A DNA stretch of 64,000 bases from Ficedula albicollis (lineage: Eukaryota > Chordata > Aves > Passeriformes > Muscicapidae): positions 10,700,746 to 10,764,745 of the forward strand of contig NC_021686.1 of assembly GCF_000247815.1 (NCBI RefSeq), read 5' to 3'. The notes under the pieces were generated by a model. It was given only the letters and a program-made list of their open reading frames with translations. It did no database searches and was not told the origin of the DNA. Positions 11,659-24,447 of this stretch are shown in pieces. The position numbers and the translations under genes were made by a program. Each line of letters starts with the position of its first letter. Within the stretch, counting starts at the first letter, position 1.

Positions 11659-14600
11659 AAGGCTGAGACACAGTGCCTGGTGTGCTGTTCAGAGCAAATG
11701 GAGCCATCCATCTCTCTCTCTCCTTCACATCTTCCACTTCATGCACGGACCTCCTTTAATTGGCCAGGCTCTGTTCCTGTACCAGAAATGGTTTGATTTA
11801 GCAAGAGAAATCTTTGCACTAGGAAAATTTGACCTGGAACATGTCTGATAGTTGTGCACAGTGACATCAAGGTGAGGAGAATGGGCATGACCCTGAAGAG
11901 TGGTAGTTAATAAGTATTTTATAAATTGTGTGTTCATGTCTGTGCACACATCAGAGACTGTGTGAGAGCAGGAAGTGGCTGCACAGAAGGCAGAGGAGAA
12001 CAATCCTTTTTAGAGAGTGATGCACACATTCCAGTGACTGTCTGAAAAGGTGCATCAAAGTCTACGAAGGTCCACGTGTCTAGGGATGCTGTAAATATGA
12101 ATGGAATGTGTCCTTCCTGCAGCACGTGTTTTGGAGAGGGAAAATGCCCCTGGTGTGACCACAGAACACATCAAGCTGGAATGGACCTGTAAGAATCATC
12201 CAATCAAGCTCCCAAGTGATGAAATAGTGAGCTGAGGCAGAGAAGACCTACAGCATCCTCATTTACACTTTGTTGTGCATCTGTCCCATCTGGTTGGTTT
12301 TACAGCCATTTTTTGTGGAAGACCAGGTTCTTTAGAAACCTCTTCTTGTGCAGAATTTTCAGTCTCCACACAGTGTGTCTGTTCGGTGTCTGGCTGTTTC
12401 CAGTTCCTTCATCTGAAGAGGAGCAGGAGCACAACTGATGTGCCATTTTGAGGGTCAGAAATAGGAGAATGGTTATCTACCCCAGGAATTTGAAGTTTTT
12501 TGTGCTCTAGAGTTTTGTTGCAGTTGAAAAATAAAAGTCATGCTGCTGATGATAGCACACCTTCTAAATTCTCCTTTGTGGGTGTAGATCAGCTGCTGAG
12601 ACCAGTGGCTTGTTACTGCTGCATTCAGGCATCATAAAGATTCTGATGGATGAGTTCTGCACGGGGTGCAAAGTGCTGAAATTCCCTTACTCTCCAGTGG
12701 GTTCACAGTATCCCACATGCAGCTTTTCTGCCTAGCCTGGATTTCCTTGAATTAGTGCATTCCCTTTGGGACATATGGGTTGTTAAATGAAAATGTTCCT
12801 TTTCAGGTATTTGTGCTGAATGTGGAAGCTCCAGTGCAGGAAAGAGTTTCATAGCTGCTCTGTTGAAATAATCTTTCTAATATATTTGTACATGTTTTTC
12901 TTACCCTGGAGTTTCATAATGGTGTTTTTTTCCCCTCTCCTCTCAGGGCTAACTATGCTGCCTATTCCATCTTGACTTACAGGTCTTTTATTGCAATTTA
13001 ATAGTTGCTCTTAATCTTTTCCAGGTGCACATAATGATCCTGCTCTTGACACAGATCTTTTGCCACACAGGAAGCCTGTGAGGAAAGTATGAAACAGATT
13101 GAGAGCACAACTATTTATACAGATCATGGAAAGCCAGGATATGTAGATTTGAAATGTGTGTTACTTTCTGAGAAATTTTGCCATATCTTTAATTTTATTG
13201 TGTATCACAGGCTGCCTTTGTGAACGCTGGATCCAGAGTTCACTGAAGTCATTGGAAGTAATCCCTGACATTTTGGATTACTCTAGATCAGACCATAAAC
13301 CAGGTGGTGGGGTGCTTGTTTTGAACCACTGGACTAGTCAAAGTTGTTATCCCCACCTGTTATTAAATCAGTAGTTGTGATTCTAATGACACTTCAGGCT
13401 TTTTTTTCCACCCTCCAGTGGAAAGAAGGTGGGTGAGCGTGTGCTGTAGGTGGAGGGTGAAGACATTGTCTGAGCGTGCAGTAGCAGAAAGCACAAAGGT
13501 GGCAGAAGGCTCAGTGTCAGTCTGGGAGGAAATGCTGTGCATTAAATCCCCAGCTAGCTGTGATATTTGGGAAGTGCCAGTTGTCAGCACAGTGCCAAAG
13601 GAGCAATCTGCTCAGTGCTGGCAGCTCTGCTCCCCTCTGCCAATTCCAAATGCCACTGACTCGCTGGAGAGGGAACCCAGCCTACTCTTTGTTGGAGGGC
13701 TGATAGGTGTGAGGAGTGGAGTTGTGTAATAAGTGAAAGAAAGGACAAATCAAGAGGAAATGGAGGAATTCCTCAGGGTGCCATCTGTGATGCAGATTAC
13801 CAGGGAGGCAGAGTGAAAGTGAATTTCTTCTTTTGTGGATTAATTCTGCCAGGCTGCAATCAGTGAGCTAACATGCATCCTGCCTTTCAGGATCATAAAA
13901 AACAGAGCAAGTGCTGACATCTATTATTAACACTGCTTTCAAATCAGCACTGGAGAGAAATAATGGAATGTATACCTGAAAGTTTCCAGCTACCACCATA
14001 AAGGGCGAAAGGTGGGGAGGTGACTTACATCAGCCACAGCTTTCTTTGCTCCCTCATCACCTCCTCAGTGCTCGCTGCTGATTTCCTCATGCTCGTTAGT
14101 AATGTGTTGAAGGTCAGGCCCCAGCTTTCATTTAATAGTAAACAAACTGATTTTAGAGGGCAGAAAGAAGTCTTAGAGACCCAAAACATTATCCTTATCT
14201 GCTCCTCTCTTCCATCAGCTGCCAGAGATGATTTGTGAGTGATGCAATGATAGACCTCTGAGGCAGAAACAGACCCTGTTGTTTACCAAGGCCTGAAATC
14301 CACAAGCATTTTTCTGAATTTCTGTTGGATTTGATTTTATATACCAATATTATTTATTTCAAAGCTCTGCTGCAGTAGCAGCAGCTGGCTTTAGACCTGA
14401 CTGAAGCTGTATTTGATTGCTTTCTCCACAAACATAGTCTCTGCTTCACAGTTTATGATATGGATGTGTCTTTTTATCTCATGGAAAATATGAGCCCCAC
14501 AGCTCATTTAGTGCTTACTGTTTACTGATATGAATCATTGGAGGACTGTTGTTGTTGCTGCTGTAAAAATAATAATAATAATAAAAACACTCTATGGAAG

Positions 14601-15559
14601 GAGAGCTCCAAAGGCTTTAATAGAAAAATGGCATTCTAGTAACAAAGGCTGCTCTTCAGCCAAACAACATCGTGTAAATGTGCCACAGTGTTCCAGAATG
14701 CTGCACAACTTCAGTGCTATGTGGGTTTTATATAACAAATAAGTTTTAAACCCCCAATTTAGTATGGAGATAGCAGCTCACCTGTTTAAAATGTATCCTT
14801 TTATTATCGGTCAATTGGAGGGGGATGTATTGCTTGTATATTTTATCCTATTTGAATAAAAGCCACATTTGCTACTCAGTTTTTATAACCAATGTCCCAT
14901 AATTGCAGCTGTGAAGTTCTTCTTGGGTTATCAGTCCTTTCCAGAAGTTACCCTCTTCTCCTTGGAAATGTTATCATGGGTGGTCTTGATGGAAAAGCAC
15001 TGCAGACTCTAATGGTGAATGTTAAAGTGGCTTCATAAATCTGTGCACAAGCTGAAGTGGCAGGTATGTTATTTCATTCTGCAGTCTGTAATGCAAGGAG
15101 GCTTCAAATTTCACTACAATGGATCTCACTGGGGGGCTACAGTCTATGGAAGAAATCCGAGCACCATGGAAACAACTGTAAAACTCTGGTTTCAGTGGAG
15201 GCAGAATTTTATGCTGTCCATTTTAGGGCTGCTTTTCCCTCAGTAGTGTCTTAACTGTTCCACCAAATTTGTTAAAAGTCTCTTCATAAGCCTTGCTAGG
15301 AGTAAAGCTGGGGCAAAGACAGTGCTTTTGTGAAAATCCTGCTGTGAGTGTAATATTTTTAAAAACTGAGCTATCAGTTATCAGTCTGATAGAGTTATCA
15401 GACTTGCCTTATAGACTACTGATCCATTATTTGCCTAATCCTGCATTTCTTACTTAGAGTTAAGACTTCATGTTAAACCACGTACACACAAACTCTCTGA
15501 TGAGGTAGCTGTTGCATGAATAGTTCTATTTTCTCTGTGCTTGGACTCTGAGTTCATCA
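11659..15559. other. Non-coding stretch downstream of the myosin remnant
   Basis: Short ORFs only. The last rod exons of a myosin heavy chain would be expected here on the minus strand, but I could not see them, so they are deleted or decayed beyond visual recognition. A possible very old LINE fragment near 12175-12230 is too weak to call. Confidence 0.45.
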
Positions 15560-15725
15560 TGCCTTCTCCATGACCTCTGCCTCCTCCTAGAGTTTTCCAG
15601 AAATCTCACTGCCCTCCAGGTCAGCCTGCACTTCTTCCAGTTCTCTCTGAGGTGGGCAGAGGCAGCATTTACAGCTCCTGCAGCTCTTCATGCTGGGAGC
15701 ATCCTCATCTCTTTGGATCCAAAGG
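15560..15725 (-). pseudogene. MYH16: MYH16 remnant: distal rod exon
   Basis: The minus strand contains RELEEVQADLEGSEISGKL, then a stop, then EEAEVM. This resembles the rod segment EELRAALEQTERARKLAEQELLEA. Just upstream is HEELQEL-stop-NAASAH in another frame. Two stops and a frameshift lie within one exon-length block. It is the most 3' remnant I could recognise. Confidence 0.65.
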
Positions 15726-16474
15726 TCCTGAAAGCAGGTGAAAGATTAATGTAAATAATGAAAGGAGAGGATGCTGAAAGTTGTAGGAGGTCTCTCTGCA
15801 AAGCTCTTTAAGGTGATGCCAGATTTTTTTTTTTAAAAAAAGCAAAACTTAAACCCAAACTCTATGAAAACCCCAGCTCTCTCAGCATCATGTTTGCCTC
15901 TCATTGTAGCCACACTGACTTTAAGAGCATTGTTTCTGATTGAGGCTGATGTAACTGAGCACAAGTTAGGTTTGAGTCTGTGTATGTGTATAGATGTGTA
16001 TAGGGAGATAGAATCTTTGTTGTTAGTCTTTAAGTTACTCAAATTGGATTTTTGGCAGCAGTTCTATCACTTTATTCCAACAAAGAGACAACTTTTTACT
16101 AATTTGCTTGCTTAGTTTTATTTTAGCAATGAAGAGCTGAAGGAAGCTCTCTAGTTTTACATCTCTGTTAGTTTGCAGTCCATTTCTTGGCTATCCTATT
16201 CAAACAGCAATCACAACTTCTCTTAAACACAGAACTTTTTTGGTTTAATTACATATAAATAGTTCTTGGGTTTTCAGTTTGACAAAAACTGATAGTAATG
16301 CTTGTCTTGTAAAAGATTTGTTGAAACTACTGCAGATTGAAATTGGTGTGAGTGGGAGAACCAGGGTTTTTGAATATAAATTCTCAGTGTGTTCAAGATT
16401 TCTGTCTAAACAAGAGCACATAATCTACTGCTTTGTTGCTTAAGTATAAAATAGAACTGAAGTTCTTTTCCAGG

Positions 16475-16685
16475 AGCTGCATCCAGCCTCTCCAGTTTAC
16501 CTGGCCATGCTGTTGCAGTTTGTTCAGGTCTGGACAAGCTCAGTGTTGTTCCTGCTGGCACAATCCAGCTGCATTTCCATTCTGGTCAGGTCAGTGTCCA
16601 TCATTTCCAGGCAGAGATCTTCAGCACTCCCCTCAACTTCAGTCTCCAGACTCGCCTGCAGAGACTCAATTGCATGCTGGTGAGT
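16475..16685 (-). pseudogene. MYH16: MYH16 remnant: rod exon (~residue 1600)
   Basis: The minus strand reads HAIESLQASLETEVEGSAED, then MMDTDLTRMEMQLDCASRNN. It parallels the sarcomeric rod 'VESMQSALDAEVRSRNEA...EGDLNEMEIQLSHANR'. After VQ a one-base shift is needed to continue with LNKLQQHGQ before a GTAAAC donor. The strong similarity together with the frameshift marks it as a pseudogene exon. Confidence 0.8.
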
Positions 16686-17214
16686 ATTTCTGTGGACTCC
16701 AGTGAAGCATATGGTACAGCAGTCTGTTATCTTGAGTCTGATCCAGCCCTTGTATCAAATTATTGCCCACCAAGTAATAAAAATATAGTAACTTTTCAAA
16801 TCTATTAAAACTGAGATACCAGGACTTTGTACCAAGCCATTCACAAATACCTTATTTTAAAACAGGGCTGGAGAGATTTCAAGAGGTCATCCTAAAAATG
16901 TGCTGCCTAAAATCTGGATCACCTCCTGCCTCACCAGTCCCACTTGATGTGAGACCAGACTGCATTTAACTTCCAGTTACAGAGACTGTAACCTCCAGAC
17001 AATCTGGTCCAAGCAGTAATTTCCCTTAATGATTATCAAACTTTCCTGATGTCTAACTTAAACCCTCCATGCTGCAGCCTTATTCTGTACATAATGTAAT
17101 TATGGCCTATGTGATTATACATACAAAATCCATCCAGTTATAAGTGCAAAATCCATCTGGTGGTATGTCGGCAGCAGGCACCAGGCTGGCAGGAATCTCT
17201 CACATCTGCAGCAC

Positions 17215-17350
17215 TGATACCTCCAAGGAAGACTCTGCTTTCTCCGGTGCCACCTGCAGTTTGTCCTTCTCAATCTCCAGCCTCACTGTTTGCAGCTCCT
17301 GACTGTTCTTCCCTCCCTTCCTCAGCTGATTGATCCTTAATTTCCTCTAG
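17215..17350 (-). pseudogene. MYH16: MYH16 remnant: rod exon (~residue 1530)
   Basis: The minus strand reads INQLRKGGKNSQELQTVRLE, then IEKDKLQVAPEKAESSLE, matching the rod block 'ISDLTEQIGENGKTIHELEK...ELEKADIQMALEEAEAALE' in spacing and heptad pattern. The reading frame is open across the block. Confidence 0.75.
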
Positions 17351-18280
17351 GGAAGAAAACAGATATTTCATGTGATAGGTTTATTTCAGGACAATGAGCT
17401 TTACTGAGTGCACCAGACAGATCCTTTGACTGGAAATAGCATGAAATGGTTTCAGTCACTTAATGTCACCTGCCCTTTCCTTTCATTGCTAAATATTATC
17501 CTGGATTTCTGAATGAGCCCTGCTAGCTATGTGTGTTCACAGAGGTGGAAGAAAGAAGCACATTAAATAAAGAGAATTTTTTTCCCAGGTTTCATCCAGC
17601 CTTCCCCTTCCTCCCTTTCAGATGGTTGCTTTCACAAAATGGGAGCAGGACACCACATCATCTCCCTGCAGCAAAGAGGGACTCTCTGCCAGCTGATGGA
17701 GGCTGGAGCAAAGGGTTGGGGGGAGAGCCCAGGAAACTGGTTGTGTGCCAGAGTGTCCATCACTGTTTGCTCTTGGCCACAAGGACAGCAGACTGTAGCA
17801 TCTTCTAAATATTTACAGTATTCCAGCCTCCTGTAAGAGATCAATTTCTGTAATTTACAGAAGTGTAAAAAAAAAAAAAAAGAGGAGGAAGGGGGGTTGA
17901 ACTGGTATCACTGAAGAGTCAATAGGGAGAAGGGATGCAAAGAGGGAGATTGAGAGGACTCTGACTGACTTGCTCTGAACTGATTGCTGGAGATGCTGAA
18001 TCCTCTCCACAGAGGTTAAAGGGAATGTCATCTTCCCAGGGTAAAGCTGACTGTTGTTAACAGCCCCCCAAGTGAATTGCTCAGAATTAGAGGATGCTGG
18101 TAGCCAGAACTGGCACTGCAGCCTCTTTTATAGCCTCAATTAATGTCCTCAGAGTCTGAAAGCATTGCTAGGAATGAGGAAAGTGGAATTGGTGCTGGAA
18201 GACACCCCAAGAGATCATTCAGTAGAAATTAAGGGGCTTATGATGTGCAGAATTTTTGTACATCAAACGAGTACTTAACC

Positions 18281-18490
18281 TTAATGGCCTTGTTCTCTTT
18301 CTTCATAAATTCCAGGTGCTCCAAGGATTCTTCATGAGCAGCCTTAAGCTCTACATTTTCAGTTGTGTACAGTCCTTCTGTGAATTCACTTCAACCTGCA
18401 GCTCTTTGCCATTTATTTGCCATTCCTTTAGCATTGTACCAAAGGCTCTGTGCCTCTTGTCCAGAGCAACACAAGCAGAATTGGCCTGGA
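18281..18490 (-). pseudogene. MYH16: MYH16 remnant: rod exon (~residues 1430-1500)
   Basis: The minus strand reads ANSACVALDKRHRAFGTMLK, then EWQINGKELQVEVNSQKD, then after a frameshift ENVELKAAHEESLEHLEF and MKKENKAI. This aligns end to end with the rod segment '[23 protein letters not shown]...NAYEESLEHLETLKRENKNL'. It is one of the clearest pieces, and the frameshift is unambiguous. A 217-aa plus-strand ORF over it is an antisense shadow. Confidence 0.88.
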
Positions 18491-19729
18491 AAAATAAAGC
18501 CAAGCATTCACTGGACACAAGTTTTCTTCACACTTCACTTCTCTTCGTGTCCTGCCAGGCAGTCACAGTTAAATTGGCAGCCGTTCTAAAGGCTGGCAGC
18601 ATTTCTCTTGGTCACTCTGAATGGATGATTAAAATGTTTATGAGGCTGTCTTTCCTCAGCATTAGGAATTTAACAAGATCACCCAGTTCCCATCAGTGTG
18701 ATAGTCATCCTTGCTCCTGTGGTTATAATGATGCTGCTGTGGAGCAAATGTTTTCCACTTCAGATGTTCCTTGTGCAGATGTGCTGCTGGTAATTGCCTG
18801 GGTTGATCAGTGTGACTTTTTCTATTTCAAAGAAGATTCAGTTACAAACAAGACGTTATTCAAGATTATTTTAGACTGTTTAACTGCTTGTCATGAAGGG
18901 AAAGAATAAAGGTACATTTTTCTTTCCTAGGAGCTTTTAATCACAATATTCTACATATCCTTATGATCCACACATGTGTTCAGATACCATGGTGACAAGC
19001 ACACCACAGGAACCATAGAATAAAGAACTGCTTCATTAAAGAAAGGGATGGGGAAACAGATTTTTTCAGCCCAGTAATGCAATGCTGTATGTGGGATTTT
19101 CGGCTCTTGGGATCTGTTCTAAAGCCAACTGCAGGAATTGGCAGGTACCCAAGGACTTCAGTGGATTTGAAGCAGCCTTTGTGCCTATTTTAAGTAACAT
19201 TTTTATTCAAATGTCCCACAGTTGCACTACTATTCATGCTTATGAGCAAGAGTAGAAATACTAATTTAATGAAGGAGCTGGTGTTTAAACTGTGTTGTTT
19301 AGGTCTGCTTTGAGTTTGGTAGTTAATAACCAGTGGCCAACCCACCAGTACTGCAACACTGAAAAGTTCAAAGCAGGATATCATTATCCTTTAAAGGAAG
19401 ATGAATACCTTGCCTTGCAGTAAAGGAGGGCTTTTGCTTTAGCTGTACTCTTGTTTCTGGAAGTCAGCTAATGAGCTTATGAGAAGCATGCTGTGTGCTC
19501 CCAGGAATTAGCTGTGGCTCTCATCTGGGTTTTCTCTTGATGTGAGAAGTCTTAGCCTTGCTTCTCATGGCCATATAGATTGTTTGACACCTAATAGAGA
19601 GACCTTAAGAAATAAGGGACTGGACCAAAGCCAACCTGAGCTAAGAGAAAGACTCCCAGATCCTCTGGGACCAGGTTTCAATCCTGGTGGTCAGGCTGAG
19701 TACAGTCCTGGCTGGATTTCTGGCCTTCT

Positions 19730-19885
19730 CGAGTCAATGGTGAGTTCCTCCACTTCATTCTGAAGCCTCTGCTTAGTCTTCTCCATGTTGGCAGCCCAGG
19801 CTTGGACTGATCCCACTGTCTCCTCTGCTTCCAGAGCCTCACAGCCAACTTTGTCCAGAAGGAAAGATGGCAGAAATATCCTGGC
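19730..19885 (-). pseudogene. MYH16: MYH16 remnant: rod exon (~residue 1400)
   Basis: The minus strand reads VQAWAANMEKTKQRLQNEVE, then ELTIDS. The MEKTKQRLQ-EVE-L-ID core is a signature of the sarcomeric myosin rod (LEKTKQRLQGEVEDLMIDVE). The frame is open here. It lies between the remnants of neighbouring exons at 20.4 and 18.4 kb. Confidence 0.9.
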
Positions 19886-20330
19886 GAGTAGCTCATGGAA
19901 TTGAAGAGTGGTAGAATCAGCAGCGCTCATTGACTGAGCACTATCACTGTTTTCACCAGGGAAAAGATGGTAACTTGGCAGCAGTCTCAGAAAACAGATT
20001 GTAAAAACTTTGGTGTTTGCTTTATCCTTAGGAAATTATAGTGGCTTTTGTATGGCTAATGGAAGAGTAAAGTCCTGTTGAAATTTAAAAAGCCTACCCA
20101 AATTCAAGCCTTAATCAGAAAGGTTTGTTTTCTGTTGTCAGTGTACCAATGTTAGGTCTCAATAGTCTCTGTTATTGCAAGTATTATTTTCCTCTCTTGG
20201 CTGGAGCCTTTTCCTTTCTCTCTTACCAAATTACATCCCAACAGATCACATCCATAAGCTGTGACTCAGCAGCCAAAATAAATAATTAGACTGCCCTGAG
20301 CCCCAGACTCTCTGAAAGCTGAATGCTCAC

Positions 20331-20490
20331 TTGGTTTCTTCCAGCTTTTGCTTCTATCAATGTCATCAATCCTCTATTTGGTCCTCCAGACTGTGACTTT
20401 AGTGTTGAGTTTAGAGAGCTGAACTGCAGTTCAGCTTTGCTTTTCTCGTCTTCCTCCAGCTGCTCTTTCATCAGGTCCAAATCTTGCTCA
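20331..20490 (-). pseudogene. MYH16: MYH16 remnant: rod exon (~residues 1330-1380)
   Basis: The minus strand reads LMKEQLEEDEKSKAELQFSS, then LNSTLKSQ, paralleling '[30 protein letters not shown]'. A shift of frame is then needed to read AKAKLEET next to a GTGAGC donor (complement near 20325-20330), as in the rod block 'EELEAAKAKL'. Frame disruption lies inside the exon. Confidence 0.85.
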
Positions 20491-21180
20491 GTGTTGTCTG
20501 GGCTCCCACAGCAGCCATGCAGGACTCAAGGAAGCACAAGTTCCACTTGAACTACTCAGTTCTGGACCATCTAGAAACATCTCGGCCTTCAAAATATTTT
20601 CCTGTTCAGAAGCCAAGGTTTTAGTTTTTCCTTACCTGTTTTTTGCTTTATTACAGTGAATTCAATTGAGCTCATGCAACTGAAAACAGAACTTGGCTTG
20701 TCACCATCACTGTTTGCTCTCAAACAGTGTTTCAAAGAATTATGACAGTAAACCCATTTGGTGATTGTTCTGAACACAAAATCCTTGCCAGACTGGTGAT
20801 ATACAGGTGCAGCACTAGAATAACTCTTTGGAGATAAGCAGAAATTTCCAACACACAGGTGTCAGACAGGGAGATGAAATGTTGATATATTTTGAGCCAG
20901 ACTTTTGTGATCTCTGCAAGTAAACTGCTGCACAATCCAGTGAATGGACAGTGGATGGATAATCAGCTCTCTGTGTTCTGCTCTGCTTCCAGTTCATGAG
21001 AGACTCCAATCTTATTTCTGTGTCCATACAAGGCTCATGTCTCCCACAGCCCCTTCAAGCCCAGACACTAACTTGGATGAGAAAGTTCTCCTTTGTGAGG
21101 GCTAACACAACAGATCTGTTACTCTGAAGTGGACAATGTTCAAAGGAGCAGGCAGTGCATGACCCATGACAGCAGCAGCC

Positions 21181-21243
21181 TCTGCAGGCAGCTGGTGTTC
21201 TCCAGCACCTTGGACTCCTCATCCAGCTGCCTCCTCAAGTCAT
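21181..21243 (-). pseudogene. MYH16: MYH16 remnant: rod exon (~residue 1300)
   Basis: After a surviving acceptor GCATGCAG, the minus strand reads DDLRRQLDEESKVLENTSCL, then QR, matching 'EELKRQLEEETKAKNALAHALQS' of the sarcomeric rod. It precedes the 20.4-kb remnant in the expected order. Confidence 0.82.
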
Positions 21244-21515
21244 CTGCATGCAAGGTGAGAGAAATCTTTAGTGGACAGTCTGGTTAAGCCTGCTCTGAGC
21301 TTCCTGGAGCTCCCAACTCAGATGGCTGGTTTTGGCTATGCAACAACTGTACAAAGAAGCAGGAGAGGAGCTAATTCAATGTGACTGGAGTGAGAGAGAA
21401 GGATTGGGCAGATCTGCGAGAGGAGATGGGGCAGGGCTGCCAGAGCTGGATGAAATGTAGGGGAAGAGAAGGATCCAAGGGAGGTAACATTGCACAAAGC
21501 TGTCAAGGAGTTTAC

Positions 21516-21630
21516 CTTGGAGCCTGATGGCTTTATTTGCAGCTTGGCTCTCCTCCACCGCAGCCAGCTGGGCATTGGCCTCAGCCAGGTTATCTTCCAG
21601 CTGGTGAACATGAGCATGGCAGCTCAGCTG
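21516..21630 (-). pseudogene. MYH16: MYH16 remnant: rod exon (~residue 1260)
   Basis: The minus strand reads HQLEDNLAEANAQLAAVEES, then QAANKAIRLQ, followed by an intact GTAAAC donor. It parallels '[32 protein letters not shown]', including the exon end after LQ. The open frame suggests relatively late or mild damage here. Confidence 0.8.
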
Positions 21631-21979
21631 GAAGAGAGAGGTCGGTCATATGATGCTGAGTAAGGCTTCAAGGGCCAAGGTATCCTCCCTCCCTGGCAAA
21701 CTCAGTTTATTCCAGTTGGTAATTGCACTGGGATTGCTGTAGTAGCTGTAGTAGCCTGAGGGAGTGCAGAGTGTCCTGACCTTTGTGAGGGGGATGCCTG
21801 CTCCATTAGCCAGGATGGGCAGTGCTCAGCATCAGCTGCCAGCAGCTGCTTCCTGCCATCAGCAGCTCCCACTGGAGAGCTGGATTCTGCTTTGCACTCA
21901 TGGCTGCACCTGTGGCTGCCTTGGTTTGGTGAGGAATTCCCCTGGACTTTTGCAGAGGTTCCATTGTTACACTGGGCTT

Positions 21980-22140
21980 ACCCATTTCTGCCTTCATGGG
22001 CTGTTTGTCCATCTCCAGCTTTGCTTTCACTCTGGGGCATCTCCATGAGCTCTGCTGTCCCATCTATGACAACTGTCTTCTTCCTGTGGCCCTGCCCTGC
22101 TTGAACTGACCTTGCTGCTTTCTGGACAAGCTCCTCTACC
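21980..22140 (-). pseudogene. MYH16: MYH16 remnant: rod exon (~residue 1200)
   Basis: The minus strand contains DGTAELMEM, a frame break, then VKAKLEMDKQPMKAEMG before a GTAAGC donor. This matches '[34 protein letters not shown]'. Upstream in the block is VEELVQKAARSVQ. Confidence 0.72.
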
Positions 22141-22304
22141 TGTTTTCCCCCTTACAAGGTGTCTGACAACACGGACCTGTCTCCTAATATGGATAAGAAT
22201 TAATCAGCTCACATTTCTAAAGGGAATTGAAATGGAAATATTCCTAATTATTGATGCTATCAATTTGTATTAGTCATTAGAACATGTTCAGAGCATTCTA
22301 TTCA

Positions 22305-22360
22305 AATATAGTCTCAGCTTCCAGGTCTTCTTCCAGCTCTTCACTGTCTGGAGTGACTGG
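22305..22360 (-). pseudogene. MYH16: MYH16 remnant: rod fragment (~residue 1120)
   Basis: The minus strand reads SEELEEDLEAETI, resembling the rod signature 'IEELEEEIEAERA'. It is short but in the right place in the series. Confidence 0.6.
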
Positions 22361-24287
22361 AGTACACATATGAGCACAGCAGTGTCTGTGAGCAGGAGAT
22401 GTGAGAGAAATTTGTGGGAATATGGACAAGAATCTTAATTTCTTCACTCCCTTCTCTATATGTTTGTCAGCTCAACTGGATTTTATTTCCTGGGAGAGAT
22501 CTATGGCTGGGAATACTGAGCCAAGAAAGCAGGAATGCCTGGCCAGGTGTCTCAGCAGACAGCTGATGTTATCTGCAGCATGGTTGGCTTCCTGTATGAT
22601 GTTGGAATTTGGCCTTGAGGAATCTAATCAAGCTGATTTGGTTACTTGAGGGAAATAGAAGGTTGTTCATAGAAATAGCTGCAATCTAGGTCTGTGTGTC
22701 ATGTTTTTGTTGAAATGCTGAGTGTTTAGTTAAATATTTGAATACTGAAATACTGGACGAAATAAATATTTGAATTCAGAATGCTAACTGCACATCCTAT
22801 GAACTGTGGCCTCATTTCTTGTTTGATTTACCACCTTTCCTTCCAGAGTGAGAGGGACAGTGCCGTGGAGGGCAGTAGAGTCCATGGAAAGGTCGATCAG
22901 ACATCTTTGCTGACTGCCTGAGGATGATCCTGGAACACATCACCTTTCTCCTTGTTAGAGCAGCATGGCAGGAGATCTGCAGTAAGCACAGTTCCCCAGA
23001 CTTCACAGTGCAGTTTCCAGTGAGTGGATAATACCCAAGACAAGCTGGATTCAGATCTGGCTGAAATGTTCAGTCACTGGAAACTAAAAGGCAAATGTTT
23101 CCAAGCCCAGGGGTTTCACAAGCTCATAGAGAAGTCAGAATCTACTGTAGAAAAAACATCAGCCTGTGTCTGGGGAAAAATAAATACTATATTTTTTTGT
23201 TATTTAAGGTTTTGTTATTTCAGGGTTTAAAGAGTGCTGCAGACTCCATTTTAACAGGGTAGGTTTAAAGGACTGTATTAATCTTTTATGCCAACTCAGT
23301 CCTATCAAAAAGTCAAAACTGCACAAGCTGCCTGTTGTGGGGTGGCAAAGGTATGACGTTACAGCAAATGAGTTAAGCCAAATTAGTGTTTCTGCTCTGT
23401 AGTGAACAGCTGAGATTTGGTGTCCTGTCTCCCTAGAGGGACTTGCAGAGCACTTAAGTCCCTTTTTGCTCTCTGGAAGCTCCTCTTACCCCATCATTAG
23501 CTGGTCTGTACAGAAAGGCTCAAGCAGACTGGGAAGCTGAACCTGTTTGCAGCTCTGAAGGACTAAAACACTTAATTTTTCTTCTGCCACTTAAATGTCC
23601 TGGTGGTCTTGCTTTGAAGCACAAGGATCTTGTACTCCCTGTGGAGAATTTGAATTAGCAGAGCTTGCAGTATGCATTAATGATTGTACACATTGCCTTT
23701 GCTACTTAGCTCATTAACTAGGTAAATTAGTGGTTTGGATAATATAGAGTTGGATATTTGTATTCCAGGAAGTTAACTTCTAAGGGGAGGTTTCTCAGAG
23801 CAGTGCTGGCAGACCCATCACTGAAGCAGTCAATAGTGACACTAAAATAAAGTTCTAATTTGTGACAATATTTTGCAATTCTAAAACAGTTTTTATCTGA
23901 GGATCAGAAGGCCTTACATAAACATGAATCATTTAAGCCTCATAACTTCCCAGTGATTATACACATTTTATATGTGGGTGAGCGTGGAAGATGAATTACA
24001 AATATCAGACAATGAGTCAGAGAAAGACTTAGGAAACAAAATCTTGTCTTTCTGATTCTGCCTGCCTGAATTACTGAACTGTACTTGTGCTTGTCATTGG
24101 GTTAGTGCTGAAGAGATCTGGCTTGACTGTGGATTTTCCCAGTGAATTTTTGGTCAAGGGACTTTTCAGCTGTAGCTGATGCTGTCAGAGCTGTGACGTA
24201 GCACAACTGCACCCAGTAGGATTTTGTACCCTGGGAAATTCCACTCCAACTGACACATTAAACCATGATGATTCCTTAGAACATCTT

Positions 24288-24375
24288 CCAAGTTTTGCTC
24301 ATTTCATCTCATTGAGGTTGGCAGTTGTCATTTTGAGGTCACGCTCTGCTTTAGAGTGAGCCTTTTTCATGGATT
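24288..24375 (-). pseudogene. MYH16: MYH16 remnant: rod exon (~residue 1060)
   Basis: The minus strand reads KAHSKAERDLKMTTANLNEM then K, stop, AKLG. It parallels '[28 protein letters not shown]' of the myosin rod. The in-frame stop confirms loss of function. Confidence 0.72.
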
Positions 24376-24447
24376 TTCTTCTTCAGAGTTGTCCTTCAGC
24401 TAGTTGAAAAATGGGGAATAAGTATGAAAAAAGACTTTGTAACAAGC

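Noticed and set aside
10656..11848. Duplicated ORFs of 68-148 codons in the tandem repeat
   Set aside because: They are identical because the DNA is duplicated; no homology and no splice or start support.
12175..12430. Possible old LINE fragment ('agaatcatccaatcaagctccc')
   Set aside because: Only a few words resemble CR1/L2; not enough to call by eye.
18256..18909. 217-codon plus-strand ORF
   Set aside because: It lies antisense to a clear myosin rod exon remnant (18281-18490) and has no recognisable domain.
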